From Chryseobacterium culicis (lineage in GTDB: Bacteria > Bacteroidota > Bacteroidia > Flavobacteriales > Weeksellaceae), in NCBI RefSeq assembly GCF_002979755.1, contig NZ_PCPP01000001.1, positions 1,520,665 to 1,584,664 on the forward strand: a stretch of 64,000 nucleotides of DNA, read 5' to 3'. Made by a program: the position numbers and the translations under genes. Shown here piece after piece: positions 54,767-63,852 of this stretch (positions are counted from its first letter, which is position 1; each line of letters opens with the position of its first letter). The notes beneath the pieces are model-generated. The model worked only from the letters and a program-made list of their open reading frames with translations, did no database searches and had not been told where the DNA came from.

Positions 54767-57166
54767 ATGAAAAATATATTCCGTGTATTGCTTATTTCAA
54801 TGGTACAGCCTGTACTGGCACAAACCAAATTAGAAAAGGCAATTACCAATCTTGAGGATAATTACGAGCAGGAGAAAGTATATGTACTTACCGACAAATC
54901 CCAATATGCTGCCGGTGACAAAATATGGTTTAAAAGTTTCGTATTTGACGGATATAACCGTTCTCCATTATCTACTACCCTATTTGTTGAGCTGTACAAT
55001 TCTGATAAAAAATTAATAGACTGGAAAACCATACTGTTGACCAATGGGGAAGGCAGTGGAGATTTTCAGCTGAAAGAAGATCTTCCCGAACAGGTTTATT
55101 TTGTAAGAGCTTATACTCCTTACATGACTAATTTTAATGAAGATTTCCAAATTGTAAAAACCATTCCGGTTTATAATCCAGGCTCAGCAGAATCATTAGT
55201 TATTGCAAAAAATTCCGATTGGTCTGCAAAAGCTTTTCCTGAAGGCGGAACTTTCATTAGTGGTATGCCTACAAAATTTGCAGTGAGGCTGTCATCCAAT
55301 TCTTCACTGCCGGAAAACTGGTCCGGAAAAATAATAGATTCTCAAAATCCCAATACTCCCATCACGACATTTAAATCTTTTGATAAAAATGTTGCCTCTT
55401 TTAAAATAACTCCGGCCTCAGGAAAAAAATACCAGGCCATTATTCAGGACAATACGGGGAAAAGTCAAACCATAGATCTGCCACAGGTTGCAGACAGCGG
55501 GCTTAATATTGAAGTTTCCAGCACAAAAGAAGGGATAAAATATGCTCTTAAAGGAGTTAATCTGAAACAACAGCTTCAGGGTTATAAAATTGTCGGAATG
55601 ATCAATAACCATCTTGCCTACAGAGCGAATATCAATCAATTAACCAATGAAGCATCCAGTCTTATTCCTACAAAAATAAGTAACGGAGCAAACGGTATTT
55701 TACAGTTGGTTATTTTTGATGAACAGGATAACGTTGTAGCAAAAAGGCTTTGCTTTATCAAACCCGGCAATTTAAAGATTGAGAAAGCAGAAATAATAGG
55801 CCAGAGCTTAAAACCAACGCCAAGAGCTTTCAATAGCATTGATCTTTCTCCAGAGTCTTATTTTAAAAATTACACAGTTCTGGTAAGCGAAGATGATGGC
55901 ACTCAAACTCAGGAAGAAGAAAATATCCTGAGCGGACTTTGGTTGACAGGAGATTTCACCACAAGAATAGACAACCCGGCACAATATTTCTCCAAGAATG
56001 CCAACAGTGAAGCTCTTGATGCCCTGCTTATTTCTGAAAACTGGAAAAGATTCGACTGGAATTCTGCACTCAGCGGATCTACACCCTCTATTAAGACCAA
56101 ATCTGAGCAATATCTTTCCTACAGGGTAAAACCTATTAAAAATAATACAATGCTGGTGAACACCACTGTCAATTTAATATTGAGATTGGGTAAAAATACA
56201 CCTAGCTTTAATCAGTTTAAAACAGATCAAAACGGATATATTTATTTAAATAATCTCAATAATGACGAACCTTTAGACGTATCATTTTTCGTAAATTCAG
56301 AAAACAAAGAATCAGGAAAGGATGATTTGTTTGTCACCATAGAGCCGTTAGTTACGCCTACACAATTTAAAGGTAACTTCCCTGCTACCAAATACACATT
56401 GGTAAAGACCAATAAAAATAAGACGGTTTCTCCAAAAATCTCCAGAGCCATCAATACCCAAAAAAATATTAAAAAGAAAGAAAGTGCTGAAATACAGATT
56501 CAGGAAGTTGCTTTGGTAGGAAAAAAGAAAGATCCCACAGAAGAACTGGACAAACAGCTGTCCAGTGGAATGTTCAGTTCTGTCAATACCACTATATTTG
56601 ACTTCGTTAACGAAAACCAGCATACCGGAGGATCAATGAATGTATTAGACTGGCTGCAAGGAAGAGCTACTGCCGGATTAACCTTTCAAAGAAACAGTTC
56701 AGGGATCAATGTTCCTTCTATCCGCGGCCAGCAGGCTAAACTGTATTTGGATGAAATATCTACAGATGCCACCATGATTGCCAACCTTCCTATCAGCAAT
56801 ATAGCGATGGTAAAAATCATTAAAGGATCAGGACTGGTAGGTGATGCCATAGCCGTCTATACCATGAAAGGGAATATGAAATCCAAAAGCGATGAAAAAG
56901 AAGCACCGAAGAACAATGCATCAATCATCAAAGGATATGATAAACCTTCAGAATTCCCTATTGAAATGATCGATGATAATGCTCCGGAAAAAATTGAAAG
57001 TGATACCCGCGAAACCCTTTACTGGAACCCGAATTTATTTGACAGCGATTACGTCCCTCCAAGAATTAAATTCTTCAACAACGACAGCGCCAAACAATAT
57101 AAAGTACTGATCATAAGCTTTGATGAAGACGACAACATTCTTTATGACCAGCAGATTTTGAAATAA
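54767..57166 (+). CDS. Secreted MG2-domain protein with TonB-plug-like segment
   Basis: A 799-aa protein. A short signal peptide (about 1-18, ending VLAQ) is followed by a macroglobulin-MG2-like domain (YVLTDKSQYAAGDKIWFKSF). Its long middle consists of beta domains. Near 625-700 lies a TonB-dependent-receptor plug-like part (NVLDWLQGRATAGLTFQRNS and VPSIRGQQAKLYLDEIS). This combination is common in Bacteroidota, often without a barrel. The role may be in surface binding or protease inhibition; no clear function is known. Confidence 0.85.
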   Translation: MKNIFRVLLISMVQPVLAQTKLEKAITNLEDNYEQEKVYVLTDKSQYAAGDKIWFKSFVFDGYNRSPLSTTLFVELYNSDKKLIDWKTILLTNGEGSGDFQLKEDLPEQVYFVRAYTPYMTNFNEDFQIVKTIPVYNPGSAESLVIAKNSDWSAKAFPEGGTFISGMPTKFAVRLSSNSSLPENWSGKIIDSQNPNTPITTFKSFDKNVASFKITPASGKKYQAIIQDNTGKSQTIDLPQVADSGLNIEVSSTKEGIKYALKGVNLKQQLQGYKIVGMINNHLAYRANINQLTNEASSLIPTKISNGANGILQLVIFDEQDNVVAKRLCFIKPGNLKIEKAEIIGQSLKPTPRAFNSIDLSPESYFKNYTVLVSEDDGTQTQEEENILSGLWLTGDFTTRIDNPAQYFSKNANSEALDALLISENWKRFDWNSALSGSTPSIKTKSEQYLSYRVKPIKNNTMLVNTTVNLILRLGKNTPSFNQFKTDQNGYIYLNNLNNDEPLDVSFFVNSENKESGKDDLFVTIEPLVTPTQFKGNFPATKYTLVKTNKNKTVSPKISRAINTQKNIKKKESAEIQIQEVALVGKKKDPTEELDKQLSSGMFSSVNTTIFDFVNENQHTGGSMNVLDWLQGRATAGLTFQRNSSGINVPSIRGQQAKLYLDEISTDATMIANLPISNIAMVKIIKGSGLVGDAIAVYTMKGNMKSKSDEKEAPKNNASIIKGYDKPSEFPIEMIDDNAPEKIESDTRETLYWNPNLFDSDYVPPRIKFFNNDSAKQYKVLIISFDEDDNILYDQQILK

Positions 57167-57167
57167 T

Positions 57168-57200
57168 AAAAAGCCTTTCAGTTTTCCTGAAAGGCTTTTT
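57168..57200 (+). terminator. Terminator after the MG2/plug gene
   Basis: AAAAAGCCTTTCAG (57168-57181) and CTGAAAGGCTTTTT (57187-57200) form a perfect 14-bp stem with a 5-nt loop, 2 bp after the stop codon. Confidence 0.9.
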
Positions 57201-57765
57201 AGTTTTGAAGAAGGAAGCTGGAAGAAGGAAGTGATAATGGTTATAAAGAACAGATATTTGTCTGTTTTTATAAATGAACGAATTTTATGCTGCAAACATT
57301 AATCATTATAAAAAAATCATCTTTTCCTTTCTGGAAGGCAGTTACAATATAAACCCATCCTTGTCAAGGTTTAAAACCTTGACAAGGATATCAAACGAAG
57401 GTATTTTGTATGAAACTTACACTTTAAAGACAAAAACAGTACGCTGTCTTTTTACTTTACCCCTACGTAGCGGTTCCAGAATATTCTTTTGCGGTTCCAG
57501 ACCCATCCGGAGCAATATAAAACCCTTCCCCTGGGGTTCACCAACCAGAAATTAGGGATCACAGACCTATCGGGAGAACATACAGACCTTAAAAGAGTAT
57601 TTCAGAACCCCAAAATAGCGTTCCAAAACCTCAACTGAGATATCCGGAACCTTAAAGAATGATATCGGGAAACTTTTTGTATTGTAAACAGCAGAAATTT
57701 TCCAAAAAAACATCATCTTTTAAAAGAAACTCCCAAATATTCCGTTTAATTCTTAAATTTGGCTT
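57201..57765. repeat. Gene-free region with palindrome and degenerate short-unit array
   Basis: 565 bp. After the palindrome, at about 57470-57660, short units recur every 20-30 bp: tccagac, cagacctatcggga, cagacctta, cagaacccc, ccaaaacctca, cggaacctta with gatatc. The units share C-AGA-CC followed by an A-rich part, and differ in length. I see no gene in the region. Confidence 0.45.
57357..57389. repeat. 33-bp perfect palindrome
   Basis: ATCCTTGTCAAGGTTT (57357-57372), a single A, then its exact complement (57374-57389). No T-run follows, and the nearest gene is 377 bp away. Such long perfect palindromes are often mobile REP-type units; the identity is not established here. Confidence 0.6.
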
Positions 57766-58233
57766 ATGCGAAAGAATCTTTATTTCATCATTATATTATG
57801 TACGCTTACCAGTTGCTATACTTATCAGGTAAAAAAGCCAGTGGATCCGGCTACCGGCAATAAGCAGGACTCTAAAAAGAATACAGCGATTGCCAATAAT
57901 ACCGCTCCTCAAATGAACACTACCGCGGCTCCTCAAAGCCTGAACATCCAGCAGGCACCTGCTCCGGTTAATATTCAGGAGAAATTAGCTGCGGGTAAAA
58001 ATGTTAAAATTGAAGTGGATAACAAGAGTTATAAAGTTATCGTTGACCGATGGGAAGGTGACAGTCTGGTAGCACATCCCGTTCGTAATGCTAAAAAAAG
58101 TCTGAAATTCCATAAGAACCAGATCAATAGCGAGAGAATTGCAGAAAAACGTTTTTCGCAGCCTATTGCTGATATTCTTACTGTTACAGCTTATGCTGCT
58201 ATTGGGGTTGGAATCTATCTTCTTGTCAAATAG
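57766..58233 (+). CDS. Small lipoprotein of unknown function
   Basis: A 155-aa protein with a lipoprotein signal (ILCTLTSCYTYQ, Cys at about 17). A Gln/Ala/Pro/Thr-rich linker (NTTAAPQSLNIQQAPAPVNI) leads to a short charged domain with YKVIVDRWEGDSLVAHPVRN, then a C-terminal membrane segment (TVTAYAAIGVGIYLLVK). The combination of lipid anchor and C-terminal span is odd. I do not recognise a family. Confidence 0.75.
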   Translation: MRKNLYFIIILCTLTSCYTYQVKKPVDPATGNKQDSKKNTAIANNTAPQMNTTAAPQSLNIQQAPAPVNIQEKLAAGKNVKIEVDNKSYKVIVDRWEGDSLVAHPVRNAKKSLKFHKNQINSERIAEKRFSQPIADILTVTAYAAIGVGIYLLVK

Positions 58234-58307
58234 TTTTTTAAACTTCACTATTCTTCAAAGTCTGAATACAGACAAATAAACGAAGATCTTGATATAGTAC
58301 CAAACAA

Positions 58308-58338
58308 AATAGACTGTCTTTTGAGACAGTCTATTTTT
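58308..58338. terminator. Two-way terminator
   Basis: AATAGACTGTCT (58308-58319) and AGACAGTCTATT (58324-58335) form a perfect 12-bp stem with a 4-nt loop, between two converging genes. Confidence 0.85.
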
Positions 58339-58356
58339 ATGAATTATTTTTTGTTG

Positions 58357-60027
58357 TTATGGCCAGATTACCCCGGATTGCTTAGGACTTGTCCATGGTT
58401 TTCCTGCAGGGCTTGTTCCCGGATGGGCAGCAAGACATTCACTTACCCATGTAGCACCCACAGCGTGAGATTTCACTTTTTTTACAGAACAATAAGTAGT
58501 TCCGAAGTTATCTTTATACAGCTGGTAGTTAGGATAGGCACCTTTCGCTACTAACTCTTCATTATCCAGAAGTTCAACATCATCGCCCACCTCAGCCGGA
58601 TAATCCACAATAGCACCCAGAACCCATGCTATGGAATCTCTATTGTTACCCGCAACCAGACTTGGCGGAGGACTGAGTGTGATCTTAATTGTAGATTTTG
58701 ATTGGTCTACAGAGTAAGAAGAAGAATAGGTAGATTCTTTAACACTCGCCAAAGGAATTCCTAAGAAAGAAAGCGTAGCAGAAGTAGACTGTTCAAAAGT
58801 TTTCTGAATACTCTTATAATCTTCACCCGTTACCGTGATCTCTACCGTAGGATAATTGGAAATCGCTACCCCGTTCAGTAAACCGAAAGGTCCTTCGGCA
58901 TTGAATTTCATACCCGGATCCGGAGAAAATTTATATCCTGAGATATGTTTTTCTTCCTCTTTGTCTCTGCTGTTGATCTGTGCTTTACGGATGGGATCAA
59001 ACCATGCCCAGTACATATTGCTGGCAATATTAAAATCTGTTGGTCCAAAGTTAACAAGAGTAACCCCTGTAAACATCATTGATATTTTGATAGAGTTTTT
59101 ACTTATCGCAATATCTTCACTGAAATAATTGGCATTGCCACCAATTCCCAACGTAAAGAAATCAAAGATAGGAATAGAAAAACCCGTTTTTCCTTGTACA
59201 GAAACACGGAACTTGCTTTCAGATTCACGGCTGACTTCCATATCAATCTGAGCGGTCTGAGCGGTATTTTTAAGACCGTTTAAAATGTCGCTAAGCGGTG
59301 TTGTCACCTGAAAAGCAGGTAAAATACTGTCGTCATTCAGCAGCAGTCCGCCATTTTCTTTTTTAGGATTCTGTACATTCTTTAATGCTTTGGATAAGTA
59401 GCCGTTATTCATCGTCACATTGTTCTGCAGAGATATCGTAGCACCCAGTGCATCCAGATAGTTAGCTAACACAGGAATAATCGGTTTTCCGCTTGCCGGA
59501 GTCTTGTTCAGCAGAGCATCAAGGTTATCACTTTTCTGAATCTGATATAAAGTAGTAGCAGGATTCGCCCATTCTGTAGCAATTTTATCCATAATGATAT
59601 CAATAGGCTGCATAGTGTCGGTAGCAGGAGGAAGCGTATTATAAGCAGCTACCCAGGCATTAAGTAAAGCCATTTGCTGATCTGTAGCTCTTGTATGGGC
59701 ATCATTCAGTACAGCGGTATCTTCTACGGATAAAGAATAATTGACTTTTGAGAAAGCATCAATAAAGTAATTGGTAAATACCTGATCCAGCTGCACAGGC
59801 TCTGTATTGGCTCTAAGGTTGGAAGAGATCCAGTCGTAAGTTTTCTTATTAAACTTCAGATTAGACGGATCCTGCCAGTAATAAGGGAAATTTCCTTTGC
59901 CATTGATGGTGATTGCAGACAGGTCTGTACTTAAAACACTGGAAAGAATATCATTGGCTCTGTCTTTCAGTTCTGTAATAATTTGTGATGCTTCTACAAA
60001 GGGAGCAGCATTTTCTGGATTTTTCAT
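58357..60027 (-). CDS. Unrecognised 556-aa soluble protein
   Basis: I do not recognise a family. From the ATG at 60027 (MKNPEN) the protein has 556 aa; an upstream in-frame ATG at 60114 would add 29 residues but lies two bases after a TACTTTG box, so the shorter form is preferred. There is no signal peptide. Beta-rich parts with a FRVSVQGKTGFSIPIFDFFT segment and a Ser/Thr-rich TYSSSYSVDQSKSTIKITLS strand could suggest a membrane-binding or pore-forming fold, but this is only an impression. The last 35 residues are basic/Pro-rich with a Cys pair (C~523 in TTYCSV and C~540 in SECLAAH). Confidence 0.7.
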   Translation of the reverse strand: MKNPENAAPFVEASQIITELKDRANDILSSVLSTDLSAITINGKGNFPYYWQDPSNLKFNKKTYDWISSNLRANTEPVQLDQVFTNYFIDAFSKVNYSLSVEDTAVLNDAHTRATDQQMALLNAWVAAYNTLPPATDTMQPIDIIMDKIATEWANPATTLYQIQKSDNLDALLNKTPASGKPIIPVLANYLDALGATISLQNNVTMNNGYLSKALKNVQNPKKENGGLLLNDDSILPAFQVTTPLSDILNGLKNTAQTAQIDMEVSRESESKFRVSVQGKTGFSIPIFDFFTLGIGGNANYFSEDIAISKNSIKISMMFTGVTLVNFGPTDFNIASNMYWAWFDPIRKAQINSRDKEEEKHISGYKFSPDPGMKFNAEGPFGLLNGVAISNYPTVEITVTGEDYKSIQKTFEQSTSATLSFLGIPLASVKESTYSSSYSVDQSKSTIKITLSPPPSLVAGNNRDSIAWVLGAIVDYPAEVGDDVELLDNEELVAKGAYPNYQLYKDNFGTTYCSVKKVKSHAVGATWVSECLAAHPGTSPAGKPWTSPKQSGVIWP

Positions 60028-60291
60028 GATAATAATATTTGGTATGGTTCCTACTCTTTTGTTGGCTTTTCGGATACTGCCGTTGTTCAGGGTTTGGAAG
60101 CTTCTTTTGAACATACCAAAGTAACGATGAAAAAAGACCAGATTTTAGGGTATAAATCTCTGATTTTGAAGCCAAGTATTTGTACTGTAGTGCATAGGCA
60201 TTTTTACGTATAAAAAAATAATCTTCTTAAAAATCTTCGTTTTTTCTCTTAAGCATACTCACGCGTTGAAATAAAAAACATATTTAAAATC

Positions 60292-60317
60292 AAAAGCCTT
60301 TCAGGGTTGAAAGGCTT
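60292..60317 (-). terminator. Terminator downstream of SDR gene
   Basis: AAGCCTTTCA (60294-60303) and TGAAAGGCTT (60308-60317) form a perfect 10-bp stem with a 4-nt loop; on the minus strand TTTTG follows. It closes the SDR gene ending at 60369. Confidence 0.75.
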
Positions 60318-60368
60318 GTTGTAAAATGAAGATCTCTAAGAGTACAGATTGCTTTGAAAAATAATGTA

Positions 60369-61172
60369 TCAGCTCAAAAACCGCTGGCTCATTGTTTCCA
60401 ATACAGTTTCTATTCCCTCTTTTCTAAGCCATTCATATTCTACGGTTGCCAGATCACCAGCGATATAATGAACCTGCTGCTTGTGGTCTGTTGCTGCTTC
60501 ATACACGATATCAGCAATGGTTTCAGGAGTATCCCGTTTCGCAGTGGAATCCGCTCTCATGGATTGAATATATTGATTGAAAACATTCTGATAATCCGGA
60601 TGGGAAACCATTTGGGCATTGCTTCCAAAATGAGTTTGCATATAAGCAGGAACCACTGTTTTGATACTGATCCCCCACTCTTTCAATTCATAACTCATGC
60701 CTTCTGACCATTTTTCAAGCGCTGATTTTGTTGCAGCATATACGGAAACAAAAGGATATGGAATATTGGCTGTGGATGAGGTTACCGTAATTATTGTTCC
60801 CTTTTTTCTGGCTCTTAAATAAGGAAGAAATGATTTTGTAACCAGTATCGTTCCTAAAAAATTAGTATTGATCTGCTGGCTCAATTCTTCGTCTGTAGTT
60901 CCTTCAAAAGGTCCCATTAGTCCATAGGCGGCATTATTCAGTACTATATCTACAGGGCTTATCTTTTCTGCTTCTGAAGCAATTCCGGAAATCTGTTTCG
61001 GATCGCTGATGTCTAATTTCAGAAGATGAATATTGGGAAACTCTGTAAGCTCAGTTTCTTTTTCCGGATACCGCATAGCAGCAATTACCGTCCAGTCTTT
61101 TGATGCAAACAGCTTTGCAGCCGCCTTTCCTAATCCTGATGATGTACCTGTAATGAAAATCGTTGGGTTCAT
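60369..61172 (-). CDS. Short-chain dehydrogenase/reductase
   Basis: A 267-aa SDR enzyme: cofactor motif TGTSSGLG (residues 8-15), NNAAYG (79-84), catalytic S132/S133 region (ITVTSSTANI), Y145-x3-K149 (YAATK). The oxidoreductase substrate is unknown. A palindromic operator lies 55 bp upstream (61227-61242), the same as the one upstream of the Crp/Fnr gene. Confidence 0.93.
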   Translation of the reverse strand: MNPTIFITGTSSGLGKAAAKLFASKDWTVIAAMRYPEKETELTEFPNIHLLKLDISDPKQISGIASEAEKISPVDIVLNNAAYGLMGPFEGTTDEELSQQINTNFLGTILVTKSFLPYLRARKKGTIITVTSSTANIPYPFVSVYAATKSALEKWSEGMSYELKEWGISIKTVVPAYMQTHFGSNAQMVSHPDYQNVFNQYIQSMRADSTAKRDTPETIADIVYEAATDHKQQVHYIAGDLATVEYEWLRKEGIETVLETMSQRFLS

Positions 61173-61226
61173 TTTTTATTTTTTAAAATTGATATCACAA
61201 ATTTGCAACGATAAAAAAAGAACCTG

Positions 61227-61242
61227 TTTACCATTTGGTAAA
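61227..61242. promoter_or_regulatory. Palindromic operator, copy upstream of SDR gene
   Basis: TTTACCA TT TGGTAAA at 61227-61242, then AAGC. The same 16 bases occur at 61841-61856. This copy is between the Crp/Fnr stop and the SDR start, 55 bp ahead of the SDR gene. It is a good candidate binding site for the Crp/Fnr-type product or another local dimeric regulator. Confidence 0.7.
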
Positions 61243-61249
61243 AAGCAGT

Positions 61250-61807
61250 TTACCGGATATTTTTTCTGATTCTGCTGAGTGACTGCTGGGTAATCCCAAG
61301 ATAAGAAGCAATATAGGACAAAGGAATACGGTTAACCAATGTGGGATATTTTTCCATGAATTCCAGATAGCGGGTGGTAGCATCCTGAGCTACTAACGAG
61401 CTTACTCTTTCTAATTTCTGGGCGAGTGCTTTATTTGTGATTTTCTGAATGATATTTTCCCAGTCAATAATCGTATCTGAAATATCTTTCCAGTCCTGAT
61501 TAGAAAACACAAGCAAATGGCAATGGGTTGCAGCCTGTATATATTCTGTGGAAGGTACATTTTTCAGATTAAAAAGCAGATGATTCTCTTCCAGAAAAAT
61601 CTTGGTGATTTCTTCTCCTTTGTTGTTGTAATAACAGATACGAAGAATTCCGTCGAGAATAAAACCTACCTGTCTCAGGACTTTTCCTGCTTCTGCAAAA
61701 TACTCATCTTTGCTCAGTTCGATTTCTTGGGCTTTGCTTGTGATAAGATCTATTTGTTGCTGGTTTAAATGACCAAACTGCAGGATATATTCTATAAACT
61801 CTTTCAT
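61250..61807 (-). CDS. Crp/Fnr-family transcriptional regulator
   Basis: A 185-aa regulator from the ATG at 61807; a longer reading from 61948 would place 47 extra residues over the operator. A cyclic-nucleotide-binding-like beta domain (FAEAGKVLRQVGFILDGILR) is followed by a helix-turn-helix at the end (PLSYIASYLGITQQSLSRIR). An operator repeat lies 34 bp upstream, suggesting self-control. It is probably the regulator of the SDR gene that follows. No iron-sulfur Cys cluster is seen, so it is Crp-like, not Fnr-like, in that respect. Confidence 0.9.
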   Translation of the reverse strand: MKEFIEYILQFGHLNQQQIDLITSKAQEIELSKDEYFAEAGKVLRQVGFILDGILRICYYNNKGEEITKIFLEENHLLFNLKNVPSTEYIQAATHCHLLVFSNQDWKDISDTIIDWENIIQKITNKALAQKLERVSSLVAQDATTRYLEFMEKYPTLVNRIPLSYIASYLGITQQSLSRIRKNIR

Positions 61808-61840
61808 TATGACAAAGTTAGCAATACTTAAGGTAGAATA

Positions 61841-61856
61841 TTTACCATTTGGTAAA
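61841..61856. promoter_or_regulatory. Palindromic operator, copy upstream of Crp/Fnr gene
   Basis: TTTACCA TT TGGTAAA, identical to 61227-61242, including the following AAAGCA context. It lies 34 bp upstream of the regulator start at 61807. Confidence 0.7.
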
Positions 61857-61874
61857 AAGCAAGTTGGAGAAGAA

Positions 61875-62741
61875 TTATAATAATTGTGAATGCATATCAA
61901 TAAAACACTGCAGAGCTTTGGACTGTGGCCCGTCTTTTCTGAAAACAAGAATCGTATTCATCGTTCCCAGTTGCTTGTTCAGCCCATACGTCTTAATCCC
62001 TCTTCCCGCATAGTATTGAGTAACCACTTCCTCCGGCAATATACTGACTCCCAGGCCTGCTTCCACAAAGTTAATGACCCCTTCAATAGAATTCAGAACC
62101 GTACTTTTATAATTAAGAATTCCCTTATGGCTCAACCAGGATTCTAATCGTTCCCTGAAAATACAGCCTTCATCAAATACCACTATTTTCAGTGGTTCAT
62201 TGGCGATGAGTGTCTGCAGATTCGGGCCTTTTGAGGAAGCCAGAATCACAAGCTGTTCTTCCTTAATGCAGATTTTCTCCAGTCCTTTGGCATTCACAGG
62301 GGCAGAAACAAAGGCTGCATCCAGCCTGTACTCCAAAACATCAGACAGTACTGAATCTCTGGTATCTGACTTAAACTCCAGCTCAATACCAGGGTATTTA
62401 TCATCAAAAGTATTGAGGATTTCCGGAACTTTTAATGCCATTGTTGTTTCTATACAGCCTATTTTCAGGCATCCTCGGATGTTGTCACCGCTCAGAATAT
62501 TGTTTTTTGCTTCTTCCACCAAATGCTGAATCTGTTTAGAATACTGCATCAGGATCATGCCTTCAGAAGTAAGCTCTACTTTTCTCGAGGTACGTGAAAA
62601 AAGCTTGGTATTAAACTCATCTTCAAGACTTTTTATTCTTGCTGTAACATTCGATTGGACGGTAAACATGACAGAGGCTGCTTTTGTAAAACTTCCCGTT
62701 TCTGCTACCGCTTCAAATATTTTTAAATCGTGTATGTTCAT
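61875..62741 (-). CDS. LysR-family transcriptional regulator
   Basis: A 288-aa LysR protein: N-terminal winged HTH (LKIFEAVAETGSFTKAASVM, then NVTARIKSLEDEFNTKLFSR) and a C-terminal co-inducer domain. It is divergent from the alpha/beta-hydrolase gene at 62836 (94 bp apart), the standard layout for LysR and its target. Repeated aattaatc words lie in the gap (62744-62785). Confidence 0.94.
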   Translation of the reverse strand: MNIHDLKIFEAVAETGSFTKAASVMFTVQSNVTARIKSLEDEFNTKLFSRTSRKVELTSEGMILMQYSKQIQHLVEEAKNNILSGDNIRGCLKIGCIETTMALKVPEILNTFDDKYPGIELEFKSDTRDSVLSDVLEYRLDAAFVSAPVNAKGLEKICIKEEQLVILASSKGPNLQTLIANEPLKIVVFDEGCIFRERLESWLSHKGILNYKSTVLNSIEGVINFVEAGLGVSILPEEVVTQYYAGRGIKTYGLNKQLGTMNTILVFRKDGPQSKALQCFIDMHSQLL

Positions 62742-62835
62742 TTCAATTAATCATTATTAGTGATTTAAATCATTACAATTAATCGTTTTTAATAATCAAA
62801 TATCCGTATTAATTTTGAACTATCAAAAAAAATAA

Positions 62836-63813
62836 ATGAAAATAATTTCAAGACAATTCATTGCAGGTTTATCTGTTGCCTTATTCACAGGTACGATGAC
62901 CATGGCACAATCCAATCAAAAATTACATGTAAACAATCACATTATGGAAAACTATCCTATTCATTATCGCAACATCAAAGTAAATGATCTTAACCTGTTT
63001 TACAGAGAGGCCGGCCCAGCCGATGCTCCCACGATCCTTCTTCTCCACGGATATCCTACCTCATCTCATATGTTCAGAAATCTGATCCCGATTTTGAGCA
63101 AAAAATACCATGTAATCGCTCCGGATCTTCCGGGATTCGGTTATTCTGATGCTCCGGATCATAACAGGTTCTCTTATACATTCGACAATCTTGCAGGAAC
63201 GGTACAGGCTTTTGTAGACAAGCTGGAGATGAAACGTTTTGCCGTTTATATCTTTGATTACGGAGCTCCGGTAGGTTTGCGTCTGGCAATGAATAATCCT
63301 GAGAAAATTACGGGTATCGTTTCACAAAACGGAAATGCGTATGAAGAAGGTTTAAGCGATCAATGGAATCCGATCCAGAAATACTGGAAAGATCCTTCAC
63401 AAGCTAACCGTCTTGCCTTAAGAAACTTTGTGTCTGAAGAAGTTACTTTGTTTCAGTATCAACATGGTGTTTCTGATCCTTCATTAATTGCCCCGGAAGC
63501 GTATACCCTCGATCAGAAATCCCTTGACAGGCCAGGCAATATAGAGATACAGCTGGATTTGGTAAAAGATTACAGAACCAATGTGGCTTTATATCCCAAA
63601 TTCCATGAATATTTCAGAAAATATCAGCCAAAATTATTATTGGTGTGGGGAAACAAAGATCCTTATTTTCTTCCTGCCGGAGCTGAAGCCTATAAAAAAG
63701 ATGTACCGGATGCAAAATTAAAGTTTTATGATACAGGACATTTTGCACTGGAAACACATGCAGCAGAAATAGGTGTTGAAATCTTTGAATTTATGCGAAC
63801 ATTACCCCGATAA
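62836..63813 (+). CDS. Secreted alpha/beta hydrolase, Asp-nucleophile (epoxide hydrolase/dehalogenase-like)
   Basis: A 325-aa protein with a signal peptide (SRQFIAGLSVALFTGTMTMA, cut near AQS). The alpha/beta fold has the oxyanion strand LLHGYPTSSHMFRN (HGYP at 71-74), a DLPGFGYSDAP segment and D141 in IFDYGAPVG as nucleophile, which suits epoxide hydrolases and haloalkane dehalogenases rather than esterases. The final His lies in DTGHFALETH. The divergent LysR regulator probably controls it. Confidence 0.88.
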   Translation: MKIISRQFIAGLSVALFTGTMTMAQSNQKLHVNNHIMENYPIHYRNIKVNDLNLFYREAGPADAPTILLLHGYPTSSHMFRNLIPILSKKYHVIAPDLPGFGYSDAPDHNRFSYTFDNLAGTVQAFVDKLEMKRFAVYIFDYGAPVGLRLAMNNPEKITGIVSQNGNAYEEGLSDQWNPIQKYWKDPSQANRLALRNFVSEEVTLFQYQHGVSDPSLIAPEAYTLDQKSLDRPGNIEIQLDLVKDYRTNVALYPKFHEYFRKYQPKLLLVWGNKDPYFLPAGAEAYKKDVPDAKLKFYDTGHFALETHAAEIGVEIFEFMRTLPR

Positions 63814-63852
63814 ATCTATAATCAGAAAAAAGAATAAGAGAAATATCTCACT

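Noticed and set aside
57357..57660. CRISPR array
   Set aside because: Units vary in length and sequence and there is no constant repeat with spacers or any cas gene.
61807..61948. N-terminal extension of the Crp/Fnr gene
   Set aside because: Would place coding sequence over the operator and is not part of the family domain.
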